This document shows, one piece after another, positions 20,756 to 29,551 of a stretch of DNA of 64,000 nucleotides (position 1 is its first letter; each line of letters opens with the position of its first letter). This stretch comes from Aquibacillus kalidii. GTDB taxonomy: Bacteria; Bacillota; Bacilli; Bacillales; Amphibacillaceae. The DNA lies in contig NZ_JACLZI010000016.1 in assembly GCF_014280935.1 (NCBI RefSeq), positions 38,149-102,148 on the forward strand, read 5' to 3'. The notes below the pieces were generated by a model. It worked only from the letters and a program-made list of their open reading frames with translations, was not told where the DNA came from and did no database searches. Position numbers and translations under genes: made by a program.

Positions 20756-22504
20756 ATGGTGCCAAACTATAAAAAAATAGCTCTATGGGTAGCTTTATTG
20801 TTTATTTGGCCACTAACTATAGCTTTTATATACCAAACATCTTTCCCGGATATTGAAGGAGAGCTGTTGGCAATTATATCGTATGGATTAGTTGCCTGTA
20901 TTGTTGCGTTCTTTCCATTTATCGTAAGCAACACGCCTATTTTCTTTGTGCACGGAATAGGGTTTGCAGTGTTTCTTAGTTATGGATTATTTATGGAGGT
21001 AATGCTAACGCAATTAGCTGTACTTATTGTGCTCGCTAAGGTTAAGATATCACGTTCTGACTCATACAGAATTCCGCTGAATTTATTGATGTTTTTATTT
21101 GTTTCGTTGGCTGCTGCAAGTGTGTACAAATGGTTAGGAGGTACGGTGGGTGAATTTCATCTATCTACATTCCGTGAAGTTGTACCATTGCTTGGTTATG
21201 CTATTACTGTTTTTGTGACGAATCATTTATTATTATATTGTTTCCGCAGATTCTTAGTAGGATCACAGGTCAAATTTTTGAATAAAAGTGTTATTTGGGA
21301 ATTTTGTACAACTTTGGTTGTCCTTCCGGTAGGATTTGTGTTGTTTATGATGTACAGAGATTTTGATGTAGCTGGTATATACTTTGTTAGCTTTCCATTT
21401 ATCAGTATTTCTATCATTTTAAAACTATTTCATTCTAGTCAACAAGTTAATGATTATCTACAGGAAACGAGTGAGATCGGACATGAGTTAACTGGGGAGC
21501 TTGAAGTTAATGAGGTAATCGACTTGTTTGTGCAACGTGTGACTAAATTGCTGGCTGTTGATTACTCGTATGTATATGAGGTAGTAGATGCAGAAACGTT
21601 AAAACTATCCAGATTATATGATGTGGAAGGTAAGATAGAATTCCCTGCAAATGATAAACTAAGGAAATTTGAAGCGGTAAGCGGTAAGGCTTGGGGAGAA
21701 AATAGGACGATTACCTATAAAAGTCAAAAAGATTGGGCACAATTTGCGGAAAGTTATTTGCCAGTACAAGGGGAAAGTATCATTTCTGTACCAGTGCAAA
21801 GGAACAATAAAATCGTTGCCGTTATAACGTTAATTTCGAAACGAAAAGGTGGCTTCGAAAAGTATCAGTTTATGATTCTTGATATTCTAGTAAATTACTT
21901 AGCGGTCGCGCTAGAGAATGCACGTAACTATGAAGAAACAAGAAAGCGCAGTGAACGTGATCAGTTAACGGGCTTGTACAATTACCGATTTTTTGATAAT
22001 TACATCCAGAATTATTTTGCAAACATAAGACTGACTAAAAGGCACGAACATATCTCCTTAGTTTTATTAGATTTAGATCGTTTCAAGCATATTAATGACA
22101 CTTATGGGCATCAAAGTGGAAATGAGATCCTACAAGAGTTGTCGAATCGCTTAAAACTATTAATGGATGATAAAGGAATTGTTGCAAGGTACGGTGGAGA
22201 AGAATTTGTTGTCTTACTACCTAACTGTACAAAAATGGAATCATTAAGAATCGCAGAACTCATCCGTAAAGAAATAGCAAGTAATTCTTTTGTCCTCAAA
22301 CAGCACATTTTAGATAAAGAAGATCCAATACTCGTTAATGTGACAGCGAGTGTAGGCGTTGCCACTTATCCAGATAATTGTGAAGATCCAATTGATTTAA
22401 TCCGACATGCTGACCGTGCCATGTATATTGGTGCCAAACAGCAGGGGAGAAATAAAGTAGCCATGTATGATAAATTGATCGGTGCTCAATTACAAGCAGA
22501 GTGA
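20756..22504 (+). CDS. Membrane-bound GAF-GGDEF diguanylate cyclase
   Basis: This 582-residue protein has an N-terminal membrane domain of about six helices (1-215), a GAF sensor domain (about 240-385) and a C-terminal GGDEF domain. The active-site motif is GGEEF at 480-484, preceded by DLDRFKHINDTYGH, which is intact, so it should make c-di-GMP from two GTP. The inhibitory I-site (RxxD five residues before GGEEF) is absent; the sequence there is DDKG. The start ATG is chosen for AGGGGAT upstream; a longer frame runs back to TTG 20645 inside folC. It directly precedes the pilus cluster, whose pilin gene carries a c-di-GMP riboswitch. Confidence 0.93.
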   Translation: MVPNYKKIALWVALLFIWPLTIAFIYQTSFPDIEGELLAIISYGLVACIVAFFPFIVSNTPIFFVHGIGFAVFLSYGLFMEVMLTQLAVLIVLAKVKISRSDSYRIPLNLLMFLFVSLAAASVYKWLGGTVGEFHLSTFREVVPLLGYAITVFVTNHLLLYCFRRFLVGSQVKFLNKSVIWEFCTTLVVLPVGFVLFMMYRDFDVAGIYFVSFPFISISIILKLFHSSQQVNDYLQETSEIGHELTGELEVNEVIDLFVQRVTKLLAVDYSYVYEVVDAETLKLSRLYDVEGKIEFPANDKLRKFEAVSGKAWGENRTITYKSQKDWAQFAESYLPVQGESIISVPVQRNNKIVAVITLISKRKGGFEKYQFMILDILVNYLAVALENARNYEETRKRSERDQLTGLYNYRFFDNYIQNYFANIRLTKRHEHISLVLLDLDRFKHINDTYGHQSGNEILQELSNRLKLLMDDKGIVARYGGEEFVVLLPNCTKMESLRIAELIRKEIASNSFVLKQHILDKEDPILVNVTASVGVATYPDNCEDPIDLIRHADRAMYIGAKQQGRNKVAMYDKLIGAQLQAE

Positions 22505-22518
22505 TAAAAGAAGTAGAT

Positions 22519-22565
22519 AAAGCCACCTTTTACTTGGTAAATAGTACAAAGGTAGGCTTTTTTTG
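22519..22565 (+). terminator. Terminator of the diguanylate cyclase gene
   Basis: AAAGCCACCTTT (22519-22530) pairs with AAAGGTAGGCTTT (22548-22560) with a small mismatch, followed by T5. It separates the cyclase gene from the pilus operon. Confidence 0.8.
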
Positions 22566-22705
22566 TGGAGTGAATACAACTTTTGGTCATTGATGGTAGG
22601 TCAATAGTTATAATTATAAGATTTACATATTCATAGATAAAATTTATACTAAGATTATATACTGATTTGAACCGTAAATTTATGAATGAAAGGGTGAAGA
22701 AAGTA

Positions 22706-23161
22706 ATGGGAACATTATTGAAGAGTAACAAAGGTTTCACGTTAATAGAGATACTTGCTTCTATTACAATCCTATCTATTGTGATCCTTTCTTTTCTTGC
22801 TTTCTTTGTCCAATCTGCCAAGACGAACGAAATCACAGAAGACATTTCAGACGCGACCTATTTGGCACAGGAAGAAATGGAAAAAATGTATCATATTACA
22901 ACACAGTACACCTTTTCTAAGGCATTAACGGAGCTGGTGGAAAATACCGGTTATGTTGCGGGGCAAAATAATGGCGCTACAATGGAATACACATTTTCTA
23001 AAGATACAGATGAATACAAGATTGCTTTAACTTTGGATAAACCATCTTCTACTAATATCGGAAACGTTCTAGTGAAAGTATATGAAAGCAAATCAAACAA
23101 ACTAGAAGCCCAAATGGAAACGATATATAACTGGAAAAAGTTAGAGGGTGAATCTGATTGA
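22706..23161 (+). CDS. Type IV pilus minor pilin, PilV-like
   Basis: This 151-residue prepilin has a short positive leader, the prepilin-peptidase site NKG^FTLIE with Glu at mature position 5, and a 20-residue hydrophobic helix. The remaining 110 residues form a globular domain. The class fits PilV/ComGD-like minor pilins that prime the fibre. ATG 22706 is chosen because AAAGGGTG lies upstream; the frame extends to TTG 22667 without a ribosome-binding site. It is the first gene of the pilus run and overlaps the next gene by four bases. Confidence 0.85.
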   Translation: MGTLLKSNKGFTLIEILASITILSIVILSFLAFFVQSAKTNEITEDISDATYLAQEEMEKMYHITTQYTFSKALTELVENTGYVAGQNNGATMEYTFSKDTDEYKIALTLDKPSSTNIGNVLVKVYESKSNKLEAQMETIYNWKKLEGESD

Positions 23162-23574
23162 ACAACGAAAAAGGGATTACTTTAGTGGAGTTATTGGCCA
23201 CACTAGCAATTATGTCAATGATTATCCTCTTAATAAGCTCCGTTCATATATTTGGTCAAAAACAGTTTACTAGTCAAACAGAACAGATAGATAATCAAGC
23301 AAATGTTAGACTTGTTGTTAATACGTTGACAAAAGAGATTAGAACAGTAGGAGAAAATACTGTTTTTGTGAATGAGGGAACTCTTACTGTTGGCACAGAT
23401 TCTTATAAACTAGTAAATAATGATCTTCTAAAAAATGATGTTTTATTCGTAAGTGATATTGACGAATTCAATGTAGAGAAGGATGGTAATAAGTTAACCA
23501 TTTCAGTAGAAAGTTTACCGAATCAGTTTAATAAGACATCTTCCTTATCTACAGTAGTTTATATAAGAGAGTAG
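23158..23574 (+). CDS. Type IV pilus minor pilin, PilW/ComGF-like
   Basis: This 138-residue prepilin has the cleavage site EKG^ITLVE with Glu at mature position 5, then a hydrophobic helix (ATLAIMSMIILLISS) and a soluble domain with NLTKEIR-like and NGTLTV-like beta segments. It starts at TTG behind GAGGGTG and overlaps the stop of the previous gene. It is probably a minor pilin of the priming complex; naming as PilW or a ComGF analogue is inference from size and order. Confidence 0.8.
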   Translation: MNNEKGITLVELLATLAIMSMIILLISSVHIFGQKQFTSQTEQIDNQANVRLVVNTLTKEIRTVGENTVFVNEGTLTVGTDSYKLVNNDLLKNDVLFVSDIDEFNVEKDGNKLTISVESLPNQFNKTSSLSTVVYIRE

Positions 23575-23584
23575 GTGAAGATAG

Positions 23585-25018
23585 ATGAGGATAGTTAAAA
23601 GTCGCGGTATTGGTAACGAGCGCGGTGCTACGCTAGTTATGGTGCTTATGGTTTTTACTGTGCTAACTGTACTTGGATTAGGATTATTAGGGGTAGCAGT
23701 GAGTAATACAAAGCTTAGTACGGTGGATAGGGAATATCAAGCAACTTATTATATTGCAGAGGCTGGTATGACCAAACGATTCAGTGAAATACAAGAATGG
23801 ATACAAAATAATAAAAATGCAGGTGATTTAACTGTTGAATTATTAGAAGAGAAAACTTTGCCGGCAAATACATTTGAAAAGCACTTTAATGATACTCCAA
23901 CAGCAACTGTAAAAGTAGAAAAAATAGATGATGAAAATTATAAGATAGTATCAGTAGGTCAAATTGGTAAACGATCAAGAACGGTGGAAAAAGAGTTTAA
24001 GGTTAATTGGGGATCATCATCTGGCGGTGGAGGTAGTTTCCCAGTGGATATGGCCGTTTATACAAATGAGGATATTATCATGAGTGGAAGTGCAACGATT
24101 ACTGGTGACGCAGGTACTAACTCAATAAAGTCAAATAGTGTAGAGCTAAATGGAAAACCAGTCATTACTGGCAATTTATATGTTCCACACCAGGCAGTAG
24201 ATATAGCGTTAAAAAAGCCTAATGATGTAAATATAAACGTAGTCGGAAGAGCGACTACAATGTTGAAATTACCACAGTTTCCTTCATTTCCTGAATTTGA
24301 TCCACTAGATAGTAAAGAGGTAGTGAAAAGTGATTCAGAGCGGTATTACGTAATACAAAATCATGATCTTAGAATTGATAGTTACCTAACAGATGGCTAT
24401 ACATTAGAATTAACTAAAAATGTAGCTTTTAATGAGATTATCGTACAGAGTAATTACTCATTAAATATTGACACAAATGGACAGGATAGATCCATGGTAG
24501 TAGACTACCTGAATATTAAGAATGGGCACATAAATATTTTGGGCGGAGGAAGCCTGACGCTCTATGTTAAAAAATCAATTGAATTAGGTTCAAGTAGTTC
24601 AATCAATAATGGAGGTATTGTTCATGATTTAAGAATCTATTTAAAGGGGGATAATGAAGGTAAAGAGTTGATGATGTCAGGAGATCAGAGAATATTTGGA
24701 TTTGTATATGCAGAAAGTGCAGATTTTCAAATAACTGGAAGTGCTGGTTTAAAAGGGTATTTATTAACTGCTGGAGACGAAGTGAAAATTAGTGGTGGAA
24801 CATATAGTCCATCTTTTATTTTCGCTCCAAATGCTGAAGTGGATCTTAATGGCGGTGCTCAAATTGTGGGAGCTATTATTTCCAATAGTTTCAAAGGAAC
24901 AGGTGGTACAGAAGTAACCTATCAAAAAACAGATCTTGATTTTCTATCAGGTGATGAAGATGAAAATACAGGTGGAGACTTAATTGTGCCTGCACCCCAA
25001 AAAGAAACTACGAATTGA
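23585..25018 (+). CDS. Large PilX-type minor pilin with beta-solenoid-like C-terminal domain
   Basis: This 477-residue protein begins like a prepilin (NERG^ATLVMVLMVF with a hydrophobic helix) but has Met, not Glu, at mature position 5, as in tip subunits of the GspK/PilX class. Residues 45-140 form the usual alpha/beta part. From about 150 onward, after a Gly/Ser linker, come short beta-rich repeats such as IIMSGSATITGDAG and DFQITGSAGLKGYLL, resembling DUF7305 or bactofilin-like solenoids. It probably caps the pilus and may bind a surface. Its stop overlaps an upstream TTG of the pilB frame. Confidence 0.83.
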   Translation: MRIVKSRGIGNERGATLVMVLMVFTVLTVLGLGLLGVAVSNTKLSTVDREYQATYYIAEAGMTKRFSEIQEWIQNNKNAGDLTVELLEEKTLPANTFEKHFNDTPTATVKVEKIDDENYKIVSVGQIGKRSRTVEKEFKVNWGSSSGGGGSFPVDMAVYTNEDIIMSGSATITGDAGTNSIKSNSVELNGKPVITGNLYVPHQAVDIALKKPNDVNINVVGRATTMLKLPQFPSFPEFDPLDSKEVVKSDSERYYVIQNHDLRIDSYLTDGYTLELTKNVAFNEIIVQSNYSLNIDTNGQDRSMVVDYLNIKNGHINILGGGSLTLYVKKSIELGSSSSINNGGIVHDLRIYLKGDNEGKELMMSGDQRIFGFVYAESADFQITGSAGLKGYLLTAGDEVKISGGTYSPSFIFAPNAEVDLNGGAQIVGAIISNSFKGTGGTEVTYQKTDLDFLSGDEDENTGGDLIVPAPQKETTN

Positions 25019-25044
25019 GTATCCGCTCGCTGGGAGGAAATAAT

Positions 25045-26679
25045 ATGGCTACTACAAACAGAAAAAGAAAACTCGGAGACCTACTCAAAGATGCAGGGAT
25101 CCTAACCGAATTTGAAATTGTCGAAGCTTTAGAACGGAAAAAAGACGGACAGAAGCTTGGGGATGCTCTTCTTGAACAGGGCTATATTACAGAACAACAA
25201 TTGCTAGAGGTTCTTGAATTACAGCTAGGTATTAAGAGTGTTTCGTTATATCGCTATCCAGTAGACAGAACATTGATGGAATTAATACCAAAAGATGTGG
25301 CCCAGAGAAATCTATTATTACCTTTAACACAACAAGATAATACGATTCTAGTAGCAATGAACGATCCTATGGACTACTATGCTATTGATGATTTAGAACT
25401 ATCTACTGGGTTTGAAATCAAGCCAGTTATCGCTTCAAAAGATGATATATTACAAGCGATTAACAAATTTTATGACCTTGGTGATAGTGAGTTGGAAGAG
25501 GAAGAGGCTGAAGCACACGATGATGCTCCGGCTATCCGTATTATGGACCAGATTCTTCAAACTGGTGTACATTTAAAAGCTAGTGATATTCATATCGATC
25601 CGAATGAAGTAAATCTTTCCATCCGGTATCGAATTGATGGTGTACTTAGAACAGAGCGGACGATTCCGAAAAGGTTGCAAAACTCCTTAATTGCTAGAAC
25701 GAAAATTTTGTCTAACCTAAATATTACGGAAACTAGATTACCTCAAGACGGAAGAGTAAGATTAGTTTTAGATGATAAGCCAATAGATTTACGGGTATCT
25801 ACGTTACCAACCGTATTTGGTGAGAAAATTGTTATCCGTATATTAGATTTAAGTAATGTTTTTAAAAAGCTTTCCGAGCTAGATTTAAGTCCAGAAAATT
25901 TAGCTAAGTATGAAAAAGCTATTTCACAGCCCTCTGGCTTAGTGCTTTTAACTGGACCAACTGGATCTGGGAAAACCTCTACACTTTATGCTTCGATTAA
26001 CAAGTTGAATCGAGAAGAAGTAAATATAATTACCGTAGAGGACCCGGTAGAATATCAGTTGGATGGTATTAATCAAGTTCAAGTTAATACTGGGATTGGG
26101 TTGACATTTGCGAAAGGATTACGCTCAATTTTGCGTCAGGATCCAAATATTATTATGGTTGGGGAGATTCGTGATCGAGAGACAGCAGAAATTGCTATTC
26201 GCTCAGCGTTAACTGGGCACATGGTGTTTAGCACGCTGCACACGAATAGTGCAGTTGCGGCAATACCAAGACTATTTGATATGGATATTGAGCCATATTT
26301 AGTTGTTTCCTCTTTATCAGCGATCATGGCTCAGCGGTTAGTTAAAAAGGTATGCAAAGATTGTAAGCATACCCGACCTGCTACGGAAATGGAAAAAAAT
26401 CTATTTCATAAGTATGAGATTGAAATCGAAGAGGTTGCAGAAGGTAAGGGTTGTAATAGCTGTAAAGATACGGGATATAAAGGACGAATGGCAATTAATG
26501 AATTACTTATTATTGATGACTTTATGAGACAGATGATGATGAACAATAATTCTATGCCAGAAATTCAAAGATATATTAAAGAAAACGGAATGAAATTTTT
26601 AATAGATGATGGATTGGCTAAGGTAAAACAAGGACAAACAACTATCGAAGAAGTTTTACGAGTAGCAACGGAGGAATAG
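25045..26679 (+). CDS. pilB: PilB, type IV pilus extension ATPase
   Basis: This 544-residue GspE/PilB ATPase has an N-terminal MshEN-type domain (about 1-150) with the RKLGDLLKDAGIL repeat pattern that in some homologues binds c-di-GMP. Walker A GPTGSGKT is at 304-311, the Asp box follows, and the Walker B region reads IIMVGEIRDRETA. A tetracysteine zinc motif (CKDC...CNSC) lies near the C-terminus. It powers pilin polymerisation at the inner face of the membrane. ATG 25045 follows GGGAGG; the TTG at 25015 is rejected. It is followed by pilT 11 bases later. Confidence 0.95.
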   Translation: MATTNRKRKLGDLLKDAGILTEFEIVEALERKKDGQKLGDALLEQGYITEQQLLEVLELQLGIKSVSLYRYPVDRTLMELIPKDVAQRNLLLPLTQQDNTILVAMNDPMDYYAIDDLELSTGFEIKPVIASKDDILQAINKFYDLGDSELEEEEAEAHDDAPAIRIMDQILQTGVHLKASDIHIDPNEVNLSIRYRIDGVLRTERTIPKRLQNSLIARTKILSNLNITETRLPQDGRVRLVLDDKPIDLRVSTLPTVFGEKIVIRILDLSNVFKKLSELDLSPENLAKYEKAISQPSGLVLLTGPTGSGKTSTLYASINKLNREEVNIITVEDPVEYQLDGINQVQVNTGIGLTFAKGLRSILRQDPNIIMVGEIRDRETAEIAIRSALTGHMVFSTLHTNSAVAAIPRLFDMDIEPYLVVSSLSAIMAQRLVKKVCKDCKHTRPATEMEKNLFHKYEIEIEEVAEGKGCNSCKDTGYKGRMAINELLIIDDFMRQMMMNNNSMPEIQRYIKENGMKFLIDDGLAKVKQGQTTIEEVLRVATEE

Positions 26680-26690
26680 GGGAGAGCATT

Positions 26691-27725
26691 ATGAATCGTT
26701 TAGAATCTTTGTTAAAAGCAGCTTTTTATCAAAACGCATCTGACATCCATTTAACTGTAGGAACACCTCCTGTATTCCGTATTCACGGCGATTTATTACC
26801 ACATGGCGAAGAGGAATTACATCCGGTTGATACAGAAGAAATGGCAAGAAGCGTTTTAACCGAAGCACTATGGGAAGAATTTCGTACTAAGCGTGAAATG
26901 GACTTATCACATGGGATAGCTGGTGTTTCACGATTTCGTATGAATATCTTTTATCAACGAGGTTGTATTTCGCTTGCGATAAGAATTGTACCAACTGACA
27001 TTCCGAGTATTGACCAACTAGATTTGCCTGATGTACTTAAAGATATTGCGGCACGCACACAAGGTCTTGTACTTGTCACTGGGCCAACAGGTAGTGGGAA
27101 AAGTACGACGTTAGCAGCAATGATTGATTATATGAATAAAACGATGAATAAACACATTATAACGCTTGAAGATCCAATCGAATATTTGCACTCTCATGGG
27201 AAATGTATTATTGATCAAAGAGAAGTAGGCTTTGATACGATCAATTTCCAAAATGGGTTACGTGCCTGTCTTCGCCAAGATCCTGATGTCATTCTAGTAG
27301 GCGAAATGCGAGATTTAGAGACAATATCAACAGCTATTACGGCTGCTGAAACTGGGCACCTTGTACTTGGTACCTTGCATACTACTGATGCATCGTCGAC
27401 GATGGATCGTATTATAGATGTATTTCCGAGTCATCAAAAAGGTCAAATTAGAATTCAATTGGCCAATGTGTTACAAGCAATTGTTTCACAAAGGTTGTTC
27501 CAAACTGCCAACCGAAAAGGTAGAGTAGCAGCAACGGAAATTTTAATTAATACACCTGCTGTGAAGAATTTAATCCGAAATGAGAAAATGCACCAAATAC
27601 CGAATACAATGCAAACAGCTCGCGATCAAGGTATGCATACGATGACAATGGACATTAAAAAGCTAGTTAATAATGGAGTTATTACTCAAGAGCACGCACT
27701 TCCTTATTTAAGGGAAAGAGGGTGA
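26691..27725 (+). CDS. pilT: PilT, type IV pilus retraction ATPase
   Basis: This 344-residue hexameric ATPase has the PilT N-terminal PAS-like domain (NASDIHLTVGTPPVFRIHG). Walker A GPTGSGKS is at 131-138, the Asp box lies in ITLEDPIEYLH, and the Walker B region reads VILVGEMRDLETI. The AIRNLIRE-type C-terminal motif is represented by VKNLIRNEKMHQ. PilT removes pilins from the base and gives retraction force and twitching. B. subtilis competence pili lack PilT, so its presence marks a true retractile pilus. The start follows GGGGAGAG. Confidence 0.96.
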   Translation: MNRLESLLKAAFYQNASDIHLTVGTPPVFRIHGDLLPHGEEELHPVDTEEMARSVLTEALWEEFRTKREMDLSHGIAGVSRFRMNIFYQRGCISLAIRIVPTDIPSIDQLDLPDVLKDIAARTQGLVLVTGPTGSGKSTTLAAMIDYMNKTMNKHIITLEDPIEYLHSHGKCIIDQREVGFDTINFQNGLRACLRQDPDVILVGEMRDLETISTAITAAETGHLVLGTLHTTDASSTMDRIIDVFPSHQKGQIRIQLANVLQAIVSQRLFQTANRKGRVAATEILINTPAVKNLIRNEKMHQIPNTMQTARDQGMHTMTMDIKKLVNNGVITQEHALPYLRERG

Positions 27726-27729
27726 ATAA

Positions 27730-28932
27730 ATGACCTATTTTCGTTATAAAGGGAAGAACCGACTTGGAAAAACACTTAAAGGAAAGATTGACGCTGAGTC
27801 TAAACGGGAAGCAATTACGCTGCTAAGACAAGAAGGTACGACTGTTTTTGATATTCATGAGCTCAATAGTTTTCTATACAAAGATATCTACCTAGGAAAA
27901 GCTATTAAAAATAGGGATTTTGTTATTTTTTTAAGACAGTTTTCAACTCTCGTTGATGCGGGTATATCCTTAGTAGAAGCAACATCTATTTTAGAGGATC
28001 AAACTGCTAACAAGCAATTGAAAAATGCTTTAGCTAAGGTACAAGATTCTTTAGAAGAAGGGATTGCACTCTCAGAAGCACTGGCAGAATTTCCTAAACT
28101 ATTCCCTGAGTTACTAGTAAGTATGATTAATGCAGGTGAAGTAAGTGGTAATTTAGATGAAATTTTAGAAAATATGGCAAGCTATTATGAAAAACAATAC
28201 CAGTTAAAACAAAAAATCGTGACCGCCTTAACGTATCCAATGGTGATAGGAGCTATTTCAGTTTTAATAACCATTTTCTTATTAGCTTATATTGTTCCTA
28301 TTTTTACAAGTATGTTTATTTCATTTGATCAAGAAATTCCGGCGTATACTGCTTTTATTTTGAATATCAGTGACGTTGTTCAGAAGTTTTGGTGGTTATT
28401 GTTACTATTAGTAATCACAGCAGTATTTGTTTACAAGTATTTAGAACAGAAGCCACATTTTGCGTATAGCTTTGACTTGGCCAAGCTTCGAATTCCAATT
28501 TTCGGAAAGTTTATTCAAAAATCATTGCTTGCACGAATGACCCAAACATTGAGTTCATTGTTAAATAGCTCAGTTCCAATCTTACAAGCAGTAGAAATTA
28601 CCGAACGGGTTATTAATAATCGTGTGATTAAGAAAGTATTAAAAGCGAGTGGACAATCATTAGAGCAAGGGGAATCACTTGCTGCCCCTATGCAAGAGAA
28701 TTGGGTTTTTCCGAAGCTAGTAACGCAAATGATTGCAGTTGGTGAAAGGACAGGTTCACTAGATGCCATGTTAAAAAAAGTAGCAGACTTTTATGAGCAA
28801 GATTTGGACGAAGCTTCAGATAAACTAAAGTCATTAATAGAACCTGTAATGATCGTTTTCTTAGCAACTGTTGTTGGTGCTATTGTAATGGCAATCGTTA
28901 TCCCAATGTTTTCATTATTTGAAGGTATTTGA
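27730..28932 (+). CDS. pilC: PilC, type IV pilus inner membrane platform protein
   Basis: This 400-residue protein has two GspF domains (FLRQFSTLVDAGISLVEA and MTQTLSSLLNSSVPILQA), each followed by membrane segments, with a third membrane segment at the C-terminus. The N-terminal cytoplasmic part begins YFRYKGKNRLGKTLKG, typical of PilC/ComGB. It links the ATPases to the growing fibre. It starts four bases after the pilT stop (GGGTGA before the ATG), so it belongs to the same operon. Confidence 0.95.
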   Translation: MTYFRYKGKNRLGKTLKGKIDAESKREAITLLRQEGTTVFDIHELNSFLYKDIYLGKAIKNRDFVIFLRQFSTLVDAGISLVEATSILEDQTANKQLKNALAKVQDSLEEGIALSEALAEFPKLFPELLVSMINAGEVSGNLDEILENMASYYEKQYQLKQKIVTALTYPMVIGAISVLITIFLLAYIVPIFTSMFISFDQEIPAYTAFILNISDVVQKFWWLLLLLVITAVFVYKYLEQKPHFAYSFDLAKLRIPIFGKFIQKSLLARMTQTLSSLLNSSVPILQAVEITERVINNRVIKKVLKASGQSLEQGESLAAPMQENWVFPKLVTQMIAVGERTGSLDAMLKKVADFYEQDLDEASDKLKSLIEPVMIVFLATVVGAIVMAIVIPMFSLFEGI

Positions 28933-28964
28933 CAGGAATAGTAGAATTTATAGTAAAAAAGTTA

Positions 28965-28992
28965 TAGACAACGATGTGACTTATAGTATAAT
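28965..28992 (+). promoter_or_regulatory. Probable sigma-A promoter of the major pilin transcript
   Basis: TAGACA (28965-28970) and TATAAT (28987-28992) are separated by 16 bases. This places transcription start near 29000, about 40 bases before the c-di-GMP riboswitch. Confidence 0.65.
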
Positions 28993-29041
28993 AGACGTAA
29001 GTAGAATGTTGTGAAAAACAACGAATAAATAAAATAGGACA

Positions 29042-29117
29042 GGATGCTATGAGCGATTATCTATATTTGGGCACTTGGATAATCAGGAGCAATTAGTGCA
29101 ACCGACTGACTAGCATC
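29042..29117 (+). ncRNA. Class II cyclic-di-GMP riboswitch aptamer
   Basis: The segment matches the c-di-GMP-II core as known from Clostridioides difficile (Rfam c-di-GMP-II): TTTGGGCACTTG and AGTGCAACCGACTG in the right order and spacing. The closing stem P1 is GATGCTA (29043-29049) with TAGCATC (29111-29117), both perfect. P2 is GATTATC (29055-29061) with GATAATC (29078-29084). A pseudoknot pairs GCACT (29071-29075) with AGTGC (29095-29099). It lies between a TAGACA/TATAAT promoter and the major pilin gene. A terminator starts inside the P1 3' strand, so binding should allow read-through. Confidence 0.9.
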
Positions 29118-29154
29118 ATGAATCTTTATGCCTTCATGTTGGTAGTCCTTTTTT
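29108..29154 (+). terminator. Riboswitch-controlled terminator before the major pilin
   Basis: GACTAGCATCATGAA (29108-29122) pairs with TTCATGTTGGTAGTC (29133-29147) at 13 of 15 positions, followed by CTTTTTT. Its 5' arm contains TAGCATC, the 3' strand of aptamer stem P1, so the two folds exclude each other. Confidence 0.83.
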
Positions 29155-29186
29155 ATGAAAATTTTAAACAAGGGGAGAGTGTTGAC

Positions 29187-29525
29187 ATGTTCAAAAAAGC
29201 ACTTAAGAAGTTGAACAATGCGAAAGGTTTTACGTTGGTTGAATTACTTGCAGTTATCGTTATTTTGGGGATTATTGTTGCGATTGCTGTGCCTGCGATT
29301 GGTGGAATTATTGATAATGCACGAAATGATGCTAATGATGCTGAAGATGAAATGATATTAGAGGCTGCACGCCTAGCTAATGCTGCAGGAGATATAACTG
29401 GAAACACAACAGTTAATGATTTAATTACTGAAGGTTATTTGGTGGATGAAGATGTAGATAGACCTGGAACAGACAGTATTTTCTTAGATAATGGAGAATA
29501 TACATTTACTAATCCTACACAATAA
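29187..29525 (+). CDS. pilA: Major type IV pilin (PilA/ComGC-like)
   Basis: This small pilin has 112 residues, with a positive leader (MFKKALKKLNNAKG), cleavage site AKG^FTLVELLAV with Glu at mature position 5, a Pro at position 22 (VPAIGG) and a short acidic globular domain of about 70 residues. The size is close to ComGC-type major pilins. ATG 29187 follows AAGGGGAG at good spacing; in-frame ATGs further upstream lie in the riboswitch terminator and lack a ribosome-binding site. It is separated from pilC by its own promoter and a c-di-GMP-II riboswitch, so pilin supply can be set apart from the machine. Confidence 0.92.
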   Translation: MFKKALKKLNNAKGFTLVELLAVIVILGIIVAIAVPAIGGIIDNARNDANDAEDEMILEAARLANAAGDITGNTTVNDLITEGYLVDEDVDRPGTDSIFLDNGEYTFTNPTQ

Positions 29526-29551
29526 TTTACCATTATGGATAAACTATTCTA

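Noticed and set aside
22609..22614. TATAAT upstream of the first minor pilin as a promoter
   Set aside because: No acceptable -35 hexamer lies at 16-18 bases, and the region is very AT-rich. A promoter for the pilV-pilC run probably exists here but cannot be placed with confidence.
22486..22845. Minus-strand frame of 119 codons across the cyclase-pilV gap
   Set aside because: It overlaps the terminator and the start of the first pilin gene, has unusual hydrophobic composition and no ribosome-binding site.
28929..28957. TTGACA at 28929 as -35 of the pilin promoter
   Set aside because: The hexamer is perfect, but no -10 sequence lies at 16-18 bases; the nearest TATAGT is only 14 bases away. 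The TAGACA/TATAAT pair at 28965-28992 is better.
29118..29186. In-frame upstream extension of the major pilin starting at ATG 29118
   Set aside because: The ATG lies in the riboswitch terminator stem and has no ribosome-binding site, whereas ATG 29187 has AAGGGGAG at good spacing and gives a normal prepilin leader.
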